In this document: one piece after another, positions 18,189 to 26,084 of the stretch
Layout: the number at the start of each line of letters is the position of its first letter
How positions within the stretch are numbered: position 1 is the stretch's first letter
From: an uncultured Verrucomicrobiales bacterium
GTDB lineage: Bacteria; Verrucomicrobiota; Verrucomicrobiia; Verrucomicrobiales; Akkermansiaceae
DNA length: 64,000 nt
NCBI GenBank assembly: GCA_937901085.1
Contig: CALCHQ010000034.1
Span: forward strand, 92,744-156,743
Reading direction: 5' to 3'
Position numbers and translations under genes: made by a program
Notes under the pieces: model-generated
Databases searched by the model: none
What the model saw: the letters and a program-made list of their open reading frames with translations, nothing else
Told to the model about the DNA's origin: nothing

Positions 18189-20471
18189 TTACTTTCTGGG
18201 TTTTGGGTTGTTAATCTGCTGCTTGATGTTGGTGGCGTGCGTGGAGTGCTTTTCGCCGGTGATGCTGGCGTTGTTGCCGGCATCAATGCGGATGGCAGCA
18301 CCCTTGCCGCTGGCAATATGGGTGTTGTTCGCGTCCGTCAGGATGACTTGCCGGCCGCGCAGGACTTTCAGGCCGGTGGCATTATCCACCTCCAGCGAGT
18401 CGCCGGAGGCGCGGAACAAACGCCCGCGGCTGTCCTTGCCCGCCACGGCCACCTGGCCGCTGGCGGTGGCGCGCTGCAAGTGGCCGAGCATCTTGTCAGC
18501 TCCTTTCTGCTCGGTGTTCATGAGGAGTCTGACAGGGCCCGTGCACTGCATGGAACCCTTTTCGGTCTGCACGGTGCAGCCTGTATCGGTGCGGGCCTCG
18601 CGGATGCCGGTGTAATTGAAGCGCAGACCGGTGAACTTGCCCTTCGCCGTGGGGGCGGTTTCATCGGCCACGAGGCAGGCATGAAGCGGCCCATTGGTGG
18701 TGAGAATGGCCTTTTCCGTCTGCAGACGCGTGGCGCTGCCTGTTTCCAGACGGTTTTCCTCGCGCACCAGCATGACATAGTCGTGGCATTCGGCCTGGGT
18801 CGTTCCCTCCTCGTTGAGCAGCACGGCCGAGAGACGGGCGCCGTTGAGCCGCACATCGCCGTTGCTCTTCAGCTCCATAGTGGCGGTTTCGCCCTCTGCC
18901 GGGGTGGCTGCCAGGCGGTTGCCATTGTAGTGGACAACGAGTTCCGTACCCGGTGCGCCGGTGATGCGGGTTTCGCCCGTGGTGAGATTGGTTTCGACGA
19001 TATGTGCCTGCAGCTCGCCGATACATTGGCGTGTGCCGGGGCTGTAACGGTGGGCGCAGACCTGCCCTTCGGCGCGGGCGCTGGAAATATCGCGGTACCG
19101 GGCAATGGCCAGGTTGGGCATGCCGGGCTTGCCGGTGGCAGGCAGCTGGTCTGCTTTGGGAGTGAGGACAAGGTGAACAGGGCCGGTGCAGCTGAAGTCC
19201 ATTTCCTCGTCGGCCATGTGGATGCCCTTGTCGGTGCTGACGGTGCCGCTTTCGGCGCGGAAGATAACATGGCCGTTGGCCTTGAAGCTGCCGCAGAGCT
19301 GTGTGCCGGGGGTGCTGCCCTGGCGGGTGTAGTTTCCGCTGATCTGGCTGCCGCGCAGTTCGATGTCGCCATTGGGCAACAGGTGGATGCCCTCGTTGGT
19401 CTGGAGCCTGTTGTCTCCATAGTTCAGACGGCAATCTGTCCCGGTGAGCGAGCAGGCTCCTGTCTGGCCGTTGTAGGTCAGTCCATCGCCGCTGACGCTG
19501 GTATCCGGGGCGTTCCCGCTGCCTTTGCGGGTGGCGATGACCTTTCCGCGCACCGTAGCGGTCTCAATGCCATCGAACTTCAGCCCGGTGAACTGGCTCA
19601 TGAAGCTGGATTTCCGGGGAGAAGGGGAGGTGTTGAGGAGGGTGATGCTGAGCATATCGCAGCAGGAAAGCGTACCCTCCGGGTGGGTGAACGTGCTGGC
19701 ACCCGGTGCGTACAGGGTGCGGCTGGCGGCGTGGTAGTATACCTGTCCGCCGCAGGTGTGCAATTCAGAAGTATCGCCCTTGCTGCCCTTGAGGCTGACG
19801 TGGATTTCTGCGCCCTCCATCAGGATGTTCCCCTGGGCATCGGCCAGCAGTCGCGGGGCTTTGCAGCCCCCGGCTGAGCTGATGTGAACCTTGTTGCCGC
19901 CGTAGGAGAGATTGATTTCGCCACCCTCGCTGGGGGAATAAATCAGAATCATGTTGCTGACGGTGTCGGCCAGCGCGAGGTCGGCCGTTGCACTGGCGGC
20001 GGGGCCGGAATAGGGGGCTTCAGTCTCCGGCTCTTCCTCGGCGGCTGGGGGTGCCAGCTTTTCGGTGGCTGGGGGGGCATCGGGGCTGGGGGGCGTTGCG
20101 TCCTGGCCATTGTCATTCATCTCCATGCCGGGCAGCTGGAGGTGGAGCTGTTCGCTGGCGCTGATGTTGAGACGGCGGTCCAGAAGGCGTACGTTGCCCA
20201 GATAGACAATGTGCGACTGGCCGGCATCAAAGAACATGCCCAGTTCCGACATGACCTTGACCTCATCGGTCACTTCCTCATCCGGGCAGTTGTAGTCCGG
20301 GCTGGGGGGCGGGAGTTCGACGCCCAGCTCATTCAGCTCCTGGCTGACCTGGGTGAAGCGGGCGCAGGCGGAATCGGCCAGCGAGATGGTGGCCTGCATA
20401 TCGGCCGTCACATCGGCGGCTGAGCAGAAAACGGGGATGGACAGAGCGGCAATGGCGGCGGCTTTTATCAT
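18189..20471 (-). CDS. Large periplasmic LptA/OstA-like protein
   Basis: A 760-residue secreted protein with signal peptide MIKAAAIAALSIPVFCSAAD. Its place between an LptC-like gene and lptB, and its repeated short beta-strand units (for example LRLNYGDNRLQTNEGIHL, LTNTGPLHACLV-like stretches with Asn-Gly turns), suggest a beta-jellyroll of the LptA/OstA type that bridges LPS across the periplasm. It is about four times longer than E. coli LptA. A Pro/Glu-rich linker at about residues 125-160 separates an N-terminal segment from the repeat region. It overlaps the upstream gene by four bases (ATGA). The function is inferred from context; the sequence match is weak. Confidence 0.65.
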   Translation of the reverse strand: MIKAAAIAALSIPVFCSAADVTADMQATISLADSACARFTQVSQELNELGVELPPPSPDYNCPDEEVTDEVKVMSELGMFFDAGQSHIVYLGNVRLLDRRLNISASEQLHLQLPGMEMNDNGQDATPPSPDAPPATEKLAPPAAEEEPETEAPYSGPAASATADLALADTVSNMILIYSPSEGGEINLSYGGNKVHISSAGGCKAPRLLADAQGNILMEGAEIHVSLKGSKGDTSELHTCGGQVYYHAASRTLYAPGASTFTHPEGTLSCCDMLSITLLNTSPSPRKSSFMSQFTGLKFDGIETATVRGKVIATRKGSGNAPDTSVSGDGLTYNGQTGACSLTGTDCRLNYGDNRLQTNEGIHLLPNGDIELRGSQISGNYTRQGSTPGTQLCGSFKANGHVIFRAESGTVSTDKGIHMADEEMDFSCTGPVHLVLTPKADQLPATGKPGMPNLAIARYRDISSARAEGQVCAHRYSPGTRQCIGELQAHIVETNLTTGETRITGAPGTELVVHYNGNRLAATPAEGETATMELKSNGDVRLNGARLSAVLLNEEGTTQAECHDYVMLVREENRLETGSATRLQTEKAILTTNGPLHACLVADETAPTAKGKFTGLRFNYTGIREARTDTGCTVQTEKGSMQCTGPVRLLMNTEQKGADKMLGHLQRATASGQVAVAGKDSRGRLFRASGDSLEVDNATGLKVLRGRQVILTDANNTHIASGKGAAIRIDAGNNASITGEKHSTHATNIKQQINNPKPRK

Positions 20472-20947
20472 TTCTTCCGGCCTTTCTTATCGGTGAGCCT
20501 GGCGGTGGAAATGGTGGTTTTCACCGGCCCGTGCAGAAACCCTTTGCGGGTGCTTGTGTTGAAGATGACTCCCTTGCCGGAGGCCGAAACGCGCGGGTCC
20601 TGCACCTGGGCGTTACCCGTGGTGCTGGCGGTCTTGGTGGCAAAATCGTACTCGACGTTGCCGGCAATGATTTCCGTCTGCGTGCCGTCATTGGCATAGA
20701 GCGAGGCGCTCAGCTTTTCCAGAATAACCGTGCTGCGGGTCTGCACCTTGAGCTTGTCGGCCAGCAGCAGGGCGCTGACGCGGTGCCCCTCGTAGCGGGG
20801 AATGGAAATGCCTTCGATGACCGAGCCCTCCGGCAGGAACTGCAGAGCGGGGAATTCGGCCGCGGCGGTGGTGGCAGCCTGCTGCTCCTGCCCCAGGCCA
20901 GGCAGGGACAGGAGCGGCAGAAGAATGAGTGGGAGAAGGAGTCTCAT
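20468..20947 (-). CDS. LptC-like LPS export accessory protein
   Basis: A 159-residue protein with an N-terminal hydrophobic segment (MRLLLPLILLPLLSLPG) followed by QEQQAA, either a signal peptide or a single membrane anchor. The rest is beta-rich, with VIEGISIPRYEGHRVSALLL and later VSASGKGVIFNTSTRKGF, resembling the LptC fold that hands LPS to LptA. The ATG used overlaps the kdsA stop (TGATG). Upstream in-frame starts are inside kdsA and lack the signal. The assignment depends largely on the neighbouring lptA-like and lptB genes. Confidence 0.65.
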   Translation of the reverse strand: MRLLLPLILLPLLSLPGLGQEQQAATTAAAEFPALQFLPEGSVIEGISIPRYEGHRVSALLLADKLKVQTRSTVILEKLSASLYANDGTQTEIIAGNVEYDFATKTASTTGNAQVQDPRVSASGKGVIFNTSTRKGFLHGPVKTTISTARLTDKKGRKK

Positions 20948-21771
20948 CAGATGGTTTCCATCTGCTGGCAAGCCTTGCGTACCAGCATGAGGTTGGTGAG
21001 AATCTTTTCCAGATCCTTGAGGTATACCTGGTTGGGGCCGTCGCTCATGGCGTGGTCGGGGTCCTTGTGTACCTCCATGAAGACACCGTCGATGCCCATG
21101 GTCATGGCAGCATTGGCCAGCACGGGAGCCAGTTCGCGGTCGCCGCCGGTAGCACCACCCAGGCCACCCGGACGCTGCACGGAGTGGGTGGCATCAAACA
21201 CGACGGGGCAGCCGAACTGCTTCATCCAGTACATGCCGCGCATGTCCACGATGAGGTTGTTGTAGCCGAAGGACGTGCCGCGTTCGCAGAGCATGTACTT
21301 GTCACAACCGAAGGCAGCCATCTTTTCGCAGATGTTCTTGCAGTCCCAGGGAGCCAGGAACTGACCCTTCTTGATGTTGACCGGGCGGCCTGTCTTGGCG
21401 CAGGCTTCCAGCAGGTCGCTCTGGCGGCTCAGGAAGGCAGGTACCTGGAGCAGGTCGACATACTGAGCGGCATATTCAGCCTGCTGCTCGGTGTGGACGT
21501 CGGTCACAACCGGGCATTGCAGTTCCTTGCCGATTTCAGAGAGGATGCGGCAGCCTTCTTCGATGCCGGGGCCTCGGAAACTCTTGACGCTGGTGCGGTT
21601 GGCTTTGTCGTACGAGGCCTTGAAGATGAACTGCACACCCAGCTTGGTGCAGACTTTCTTGATTTCGGTTGCCATTTCCCAGGCAAAGGCTTCGTTTTCG
21701 AGAGAGCAGGGACCGAGCAGGAAGAAAGGCTCCTGCCCGCCGATGACTACATTCTGGATATTAAAAGACAT
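20947..21771 (-). CDS. kdsA: 3-deoxy-8-phosphooctulonate synthase
   Basis: Condenses arabinose 5-phosphate with PEP to make KDO-8-phosphate, the precursor of the LPS inner core. The 274-residue enzyme has LGPCSLENEAFAWE near the N-terminus, KASYDKANRTS, KGQFLAPWD and FDATHSVQRPGG. The cysteine in GPCSLE suggests the metal-dependent class (inference). The conserved N-terminus is MSFNIQNVVIGGQEPF, so the ATG at 21771 is used rather than an in-frame start at 21807, which would lie upstream of the predicted transcription start. It heads the LPS operon. Confidence 0.96.
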   Translation of the reverse strand: MSFNIQNVVIGGQEPFFLLGPCSLENEAFAWEMATEIKKVCTKLGVQFIFKASYDKANRTSVKSFRGPGIEEGCRILSEIGKELQCPVVTDVHTEQQAEYAAQYVDLLQVPAFLSRQSDLLEACAKTGRPVNIKKGQFLAPWDCKNICEKMAAFGCDKYMLCERGTSFGYNNLIVDMRGMYWMKQFGCPVVFDATHSVQRPGGLGGATGGDRELAPVLANAAMTMGIDGVFMEVHKDPDHAMSDGPNQVYLKDLEKILTNLMLVRKACQQMETI

Positions 21772-21795
21772 GGCGAAAGTTGTTTCGATGTGTAC

Positions 21796-21824
21796 ATTAT
21801 GCCCCAAGCCGCCGATGAAGTCAA
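21796..21824 (-). promoter_or_regulatory. Promoter of the kdsA-lpt operon
   Basis: TTGACT (21824-21819), 17-bp spacer, CATAAT (21801-21796). The start near 21789 gives an 18-base leader. Confidence 0.65.
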
Positions 21825-21938
21825 TGAGATTTCGCTCCGCGCGGGCGCAAAATTGTCCCTTTGTGATTTTGGGCTTGCATTTTATGCCGGAACATAGTAC
21901 CTTACGCCGCCGCTTTCGCGGAGCAACCAGAATCTATC

Positions 21939-23495
21939 ATGGAAACCACACGAATTCAGCGCGCCCTCCTTTCCGTCTCGGATAAGACTGGGCTTGATAA
22001 GTTTGCCAAGGGCCTTGTAGCCCAGAATGTTCAGCTTATTTCTACGGGCGGTACCTGCCGCTATCTGATGGAACTGGGCCTGCCGGTCACCGAGATTTCT
22101 GACTACACCGGCGCCCCCGAATTGTTCGATGGCCGCGTCAAGACTCTGCATCCCAAGGTGCATGGCGGCCTGCTTCAGCGCCGCGACCTGGAGGAACACC
22201 AGCAGCAGGCTAAGGATAACGATATCCCCACCATTGACCTGGTGTGCGTGAACCTGTATCCCTTTGAGGAAACGATTGCCAAGGAGGGTGTGACCCTGGC
22301 CGAGGCTATTGAGAAGATTGATATCGGCGGCCCGTCCATGCTGCGCTCCGCTGCCAAGAATTACGCTTCCGTGACGGTGGTCTCCGACCCCGCCGACTAC
22401 GATACCGTGCTGGAGGAAATGGAAAACCACCAGGGCAACACCACGCTCAAGACCCGCGAGAAGCTCGCTGTCAAGGTCTTCATGCGTACCTCGTCCTACG
22501 ACACCGCCATCTCCAACTACCTGGGGCACCGCGCAGAGGAAAGCACCAAGAACAACTTCACGGTCTCCCTGCCGTTCAACCAGACGCTGCGCTACGGCGA
22601 CAACCCTCACCAGCCCAGCGTGATGTATGGTAACTTCGATTCCATCTTCACCCAGTTGCAGGGTAAGGAGCTTTCCTACACCAATATCCTCGACCTGGAT
22701 GCCGCTGCTTCCCTCATCATGAACTTCCGCCGCCCCACGGTGGCCATCCTGAAGCACACCAATCCCTGCGGTGTGGGTCAGGACGACGAAGATCTGGTGG
22801 AAGCATGGAAGCGGGCCTACCAGACCGACACGCAGGCTCCCTTCGGTGGAGTCATCGTGATGAACCGCCCCATGACCGAGGCCCTGGCCCGCATCGTGGG
22901 TGCTATCTTCACCGATGTGATTATCGCTCCGGACTATGAGCCTGAGGCCCGCGCCATCCTCACCAAGAAGAAGAACTGCCGCATCATGCGAATCGACATG
23001 GATGCCTGGCGCGAGTTCTGCAAGGTGCCCATGGTCCGTACCGCTCCCGGCGGCCTGATGACCGTGAAGCGCGATGATGAAGTCATGGGGCTGGATAACC
23101 TCGAAGCCAAGGTGGTGACCAAGCGCGTTCCTACGGCAGAAGAGCTGGAAGCCATGCGCTTTGCCTGGCGCGTCTGCAAGCAGGTACACTCCAACGCCAT
23201 CGTGTTCACCAACAAGAACGGCACCCTGGGTATCGGCGCCGGCCAGATGAGCCGCGTGGACTCCGCCAAGATTGCCGTGTGGAAGGCCGGCCAGGCCGGG
23301 CTCGACCTCAAGGGCAGCGTCATCGCCTCCGATGGCCTGTTCCCCTTTGCCGACGGCCTGCAGACCGCCATCGATGCCGGCGCCACCGCCTGCATCCAGC
23401 CGGGTGGCTCCATCCGTGACGAAGAGGTGATTGCTGCGGCCGATGCTGCCGGCATCGCCATGGTGTTCACCGGTGCCCGCCACTTCCTGCACTAA
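21939..23495 (+). CDS. purH: Bifunctional AICAR transformylase / IMP cyclohydrolase
   Basis: Catalyses the last two steps of purine synthesis, from AICAR through FAICAR to IMP. The 518 residues are normal for the fusion. The N-terminal cyclohydrolase domain (about 1-200) has ALLSVSDKTGLDKFAKGL, ISTGGTCRYL and VKTLHPKVHGGLL. The C-terminal transformylase has LKHTNPCGVGQ, DTQAPFGGVIVMNRP and the end motif AMVFTGARHFLH. Single-gene unit divergent from kdsA; a strong terminator follows. The only promoter-like sequence upstream (TTGCAT at 21875, TACCTT at 21898) is weak. Confidence 0.97.
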   Translation: METTRIQRALLSVSDKTGLDKFAKGLVAQNVQLISTGGTCRYLMELGLPVTEISDYTGAPELFDGRVKTLHPKVHGGLLQRRDLEEHQQQAKDNDIPTIDLVCVNLYPFEETIAKEGVTLAEAIEKIDIGGPSMLRSAAKNYASVTVVSDPADYDTVLEEMENHQGNTTLKTREKLAVKVFMRTSSYDTAISNYLGHRAEESTKNNFTVSLPFNQTLRYGDNPHQPSVMYGNFDSIFTQLQGKELSYTNILDLDAAASLIMNFRRPTVAILKHTNPCGVGQDDEDLVEAWKRAYQTDTQAPFGGVIVMNRPMTEALARIVGAIFTDVIIAPDYEPEARAILTKKKNCRIMRIDMDAWREFCKVPMVRTAPGGLMTVKRDDEVMGLDNLEAKVVTKRVPTAEELEAMRFAWRVCKQVHSNAIVFTNKNGTLGIGAGQMSRVDSAKIAVWKAGQAGLDLKGSVIASDGLFPFADGLQTAIDAGATACIQPGGSIRDEEVIAAADAAGIAMVFTGARHFLH

Positions 23496-23513
23496 AGCAG
23501 CAGATTTCAGTAT

Positions 23514-23551
23514 CCCCGGTTCTGCAAGCGGCAGAACCGGGGTTCTTTTTT
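23514..23551 (+). terminator. purH terminator
   Basis: CCCCGGTTCTGC/GGCAGAACCGGGG stem followed by TTCTTTTTT. Confidence 0.9.
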
Positions 23552-23588
23552 CAACAACAGACACGCTTCTTAACTCTTACCATACATC

Positions 23589-24329
23589 ATGCACCTCGGT
23601 GTTAACATTGACCATGTAGCCACGCTGCGCCAGGCGCGCTACGCCACCATGCTGGATTCTCACAACGTCGAGCCGGACATCGTGGCGGCGGCGCTGGCCG
23701 CCCAGGCCGGCGGGGCAGACTCCATCACGCTCCATGTGCGCGAAGACCGCCGCCACATGCAGGATTCCGATGCCTTTGCCGTGCGCCGCGAGGTGAACCT
23801 CCCGCTGAATCTGGAGATGGGGGCAACACCCGCCATGCTGGAATTTGCCCTGCGCCTCAAGCCGGATTTCGTGTGCCTGGTGCCGGAACGCCGCGAGGAA
23901 ATCACCACCGAAGGAGGACTGGATGTGGCCGGACATCTGGAGGAACTGCGCCCGCTGGTTGCTGCGCTGCTGGAAAACGGCAGCAAGGTGAGCATGTTCA
24001 TCGACCCGGAAGAAGGGCAGGTGCGCGCCAGCGCTGCTGTGGGGGCTCCCATGGTGGAACTGCACACCGGCCGCTTCGCCAATACGCTGGGGGCAGAACG
24101 CGCTGCGGAAACCGCCCGCCTGGTGGCGGCGGCCGAACTGGCTCATTCCCTGGGCATTGAAGTGCATGCGGGGCATGGCATCCAGCTGAGCAACCTGCAC
24201 GAGCTTTCTGCTGTGCCCTACCTCACCGAACTCAACATCGGGCATACCCTCATCTGCCGCGCCATCTTCACCGGACTGACCGGGGCTGTGCGTGAAATGA
24301 AAGAGGCTATAGCCGCCTGTTGCTGGTAA
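23589..24329 (+). CDS. pdxJ: Pyridoxine 5'-phosphate synthase
   Basis: Makes pyridoxine 5'-phosphate from 1-deoxyxylulose 5-phosphate and 3-amino-2-oxopropyl phosphate (DXP-dependent vitamin B6 route). The 246-residue TIM barrel starts MHLGVNIDHVATLRQAR and has SITLHVREDRRHMQ, LNLEMGATPAML, VELHTGRFAN, HAGHGIQL and the C-terminal LNIGHTLICRAIFTGL, all PdxJ hallmarks. Length is normal. It is a stand-alone gene between purH and the HU gene; I see no clear promoter in the 37 bases between the purH terminator and the ATG. Confidence 0.97.
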   Translation: MHLGVNIDHVATLRQARYATMLDSHNVEPDIVAAALAAQAGGADSITLHVREDRRHMQDSDAFAVRREVNLPLNLEMGATPAMLEFALRLKPDFVCLVPERREEITTEGGLDVAGHLEELRPLVAALLENGSKVSMFIDPEEGQVRASAAVGAPMVELHTGRFANTLGAERAAETARLVAAAELAHSLGIEVHAGHGIQLSNLHELSAVPYLTELNIGHTLICRAIFTGLTGAVREMKEAIAACCW

Positions 24330-24402
24330 AGCCAGTGCTTTTCCGGGGCTTTGGTAGATTTTTTTTGCCGGGATGCCGGAAATTCTGCGTTTTTATCTTG
24401 CA

Positions 24403-24425
24403 ATACATTGAGGGCGTGTTAAGAT
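24403..24425 (+). promoter_or_regulatory. HU gene promoter
   Basis: A TTGCAA-like -35 box near 24398-24404, about 16 bp spacer, and TAAGAT (24420-24425). The expected start at 24432 leaves a two-base leader. Confidence 0.5.
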
Positions 24426-24433
24426 GAAGACCT

Positions 24434-24748
24434 ATGAATAAGACTCAACTTGTTGACTGCATTCAGGCCAAGCTCGGTGAAGGCGCTACCAAGAAGTGTG
24501 CAGAGACAGCTCTCAACGCTGTTCTCGGTGCCATCAAGGATGCGGTGGCAACCGACAAGGTTCAGCTCGTAGGTTTCGGTACCTTTGAGATGAAGACGCG
24601 TGCTGCCCGCACGGGTCGTAATCCTCAGACTGGCGCAGCCATGGAAATTGCAGCCTCCCAGACTCTCTCTTTCAAACCTTCTTCCGTGTTCAAGTCGGCC
24701 GTGCCCGCCAAGAAGACCTGCAAGAAGGGTGGTTGCAAGAAGAAGTAA
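24434..24748 (+). CDS. HU-family nucleoid protein
   Basis: Histone-like DNA-bending protein of 104 residues. The dimer body has MNKTQLVDCIQAKLG, VQLVGFGTFEMKTRAARTGRNPQTG (arm start) and IAASQTLSFKPSSVFKSAV. The C-terminus extends about 14 residues past a normal HU as a lysine/cysteine-rich tail (KKTCKKGGCKKK), which could add DNA or metal contacts. Predicted leader is two bases. The closing hairpin terminator separates it from galK. Confidence 0.95.
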   Translation: MNKTQLVDCIQAKLGEGATKKCAETALNAVLGAIKDAVATDKVQLVGFGTFEMKTRAARTGRNPQTGAAMEIAASQTLSFKPSSVFKSAVPAKKTCKKGGCKKK

Positions 24749-24777
24749 GCCCGCTTCCTTACAGAAGTTTCCTCAGT

Positions 24778-24820
24778 CCTGCTCCCCGGTCGGAATTCCG
24801 CCGGGCAGCAGGTCTTTTTT
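24778..24820 (+). terminator. HU gene terminator
   Basis: CCTGCTCCCCGG pairs with CCGGGCAGCAGG, then TCTTTTTT. Confidence 0.85.
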
Positions 24821-24852
24821 GTGCCGCATAGAGCCCCGGTCGGACTTTGTGA

Positions 24853-24881
24853 TTTACATCGTGCGCGTAATATGGTAAACA
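24853..24881 (+). promoter_or_regulatory. galK operon promoter
   Basis: TTTACA (24853-24858), 17-bp spacer, TAAACA (24876-24881). The expected start at 24888 leaves a three-base leader. Confidence 0.55.
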
Positions 24882-24890
24882 TATTGCGCT

Positions 24891-26069
24891 ATGGACTTAG
24901 AGCAACGCGAAATAAGTGCAGAAACGATTTCCCCGTACTTCGAGCAGTACTTCGGCCACAAGCCTGAGGTTGTGGCGGCTTCTCCCGGCCGCGTGAACCT
25001 GATTGGTGAGCATACCGACTACAACAATGGCTTTGTGCTGCCGATGGCCCTGAACAACATCAACGTCGTGGCCGTTGCGCCCTCTCCCACCGGCAAGCAC
25101 CGCTGGATTGGCGCTCTGGGCGAAGACATGATTGAGATAGACCCGGCAGATGCCACCAAGCCCGGTGACCCCTTCTGGAGCAACTATGTACGCGGCGTCA
25201 TCTGCATGCTGGAACGCCGTGGTATCAAAGTGCCCGCGGTGGATATGCTGATTGATTCCAACGTGCCGCGCGGTGGTGGCCTTTCCTCCAGCGCTGCGTT
25301 TGAGGTTTCGGCCTGCACCGCCCTGGCAGCCCTCTGCGGTGCCGAGGTAACGCCCACGGAACGCGCTCTCATTGGCCAGGCTACTGAACACGAATTCGTG
25401 AATGTGCCCTGCGGCATCATGGATCAGTTCATTTCGGCCAACGGCCGCAAGGACCACGCCCTCATGCTGGACTGCAAGGACCTTTCCTACAAGCTGATTC
25501 CCATGACCGACCCCGCTGTGAGCGTGCTGGTCATTGACTCGGCGGTGAAGCATTCCCTGGCCGACGGTGGTTATGCCGCCCGCCGCAAGAACTGCGAGGA
25601 TGCCTGCGCCATTCTGGGCGTGCCCTCCCTGCGTGAAGCCACGCTGGAGATGCTGGAAGCCAGGAAAGTGGAGCTGGGCGACCTCTGCTACCGCCGTTCC
25701 CGCCACGTCATCGGCGAAAACCTGCGCGTGGCTGCCTTTGCCGAAGCCGTGGGCAAGGCCGACTGGGATGCCGCTGGTGTGGCCATGCGCGCCTCTCACG
25801 CCTCCCTGAAAGACGACTTTGAAGTCTCCTGCGCCGAAGTGGACACCCTCGTGTCCCTGGCTGACACCATTCCCTCTGCCGCTGCTGTGTACGGCGCCCG
25901 CATGACGGGTGGCGGTTTCGGCGGCTGCATCGTGGCCCTTGTCAAGAGCGAGGCCGTGCAGCAGGTGGCCGAAGAAATGATTGAAGCCTACCGCAATGCC
26001 CTGGGCATCGAGACGGACTACCTCATCACCCGTCCGGGTGAGGGCGCCCGTGTTCTTTATCAAGCATAA
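24891..26069 (+). CDS. galK: Galactokinase
   Basis: Phosphorylates galactose to galactose 1-phosphate, the entry to the Leloir pathway. The 392-residue GHMP kinase has the galactokinase signature GRVNLIGEHTDYNNG near residue 30, the ATP loop RGGGLSSSAAFEVSA near 128, the catalytic-base region GIMDQFISANGRKDHAL and GARMTGGGFGGCIVAL near the end. It forms a two-gene operon with the symporter that starts 15 bp downstream. galT and galE are not in the window. A supply from mucin galactose would fit an Akkermansia-like lifestyle (inference). Confidence 0.97.
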   Translation: MDLEQREISAETISPYFEQYFGHKPEVVAASPGRVNLIGEHTDYNNGFVLPMALNNINVVAVAPSPTGKHRWIGALGEDMIEIDPADATKPGDPFWSNYVRGVICMLERRGIKVPAVDMLIDSNVPRGGGLSSSAAFEVSACTALAALCGAEVTPTERALIGQATEHEFVNVPCGIMDQFISANGRKDHALMLDCKDLSYKLIPMTDPAVSVLVIDSAVKHSLADGGYAARRKNCEDACAILGVPSLREATLEMLEARKVELGDLCYRRSRHVIGENLRVAAFAEAVGKADWDAAGVAMRASHASLKDDFEVSCAEVDTLVSLADTIPSAAAVYGARMTGGGFGGCIVALVKSEAVQQVAEEMIEAYRNALGIETDYLITRPGEGARVLYQA

Positions 26070-26084
26070 CTAACGGAATATCTT

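Noticed and set aside
21772..21807. Longer kdsA start (MGHNVHIETTFA)
   Set aside because: It lies upstream of the predicted transcription start and is not part of the conserved N-terminus.
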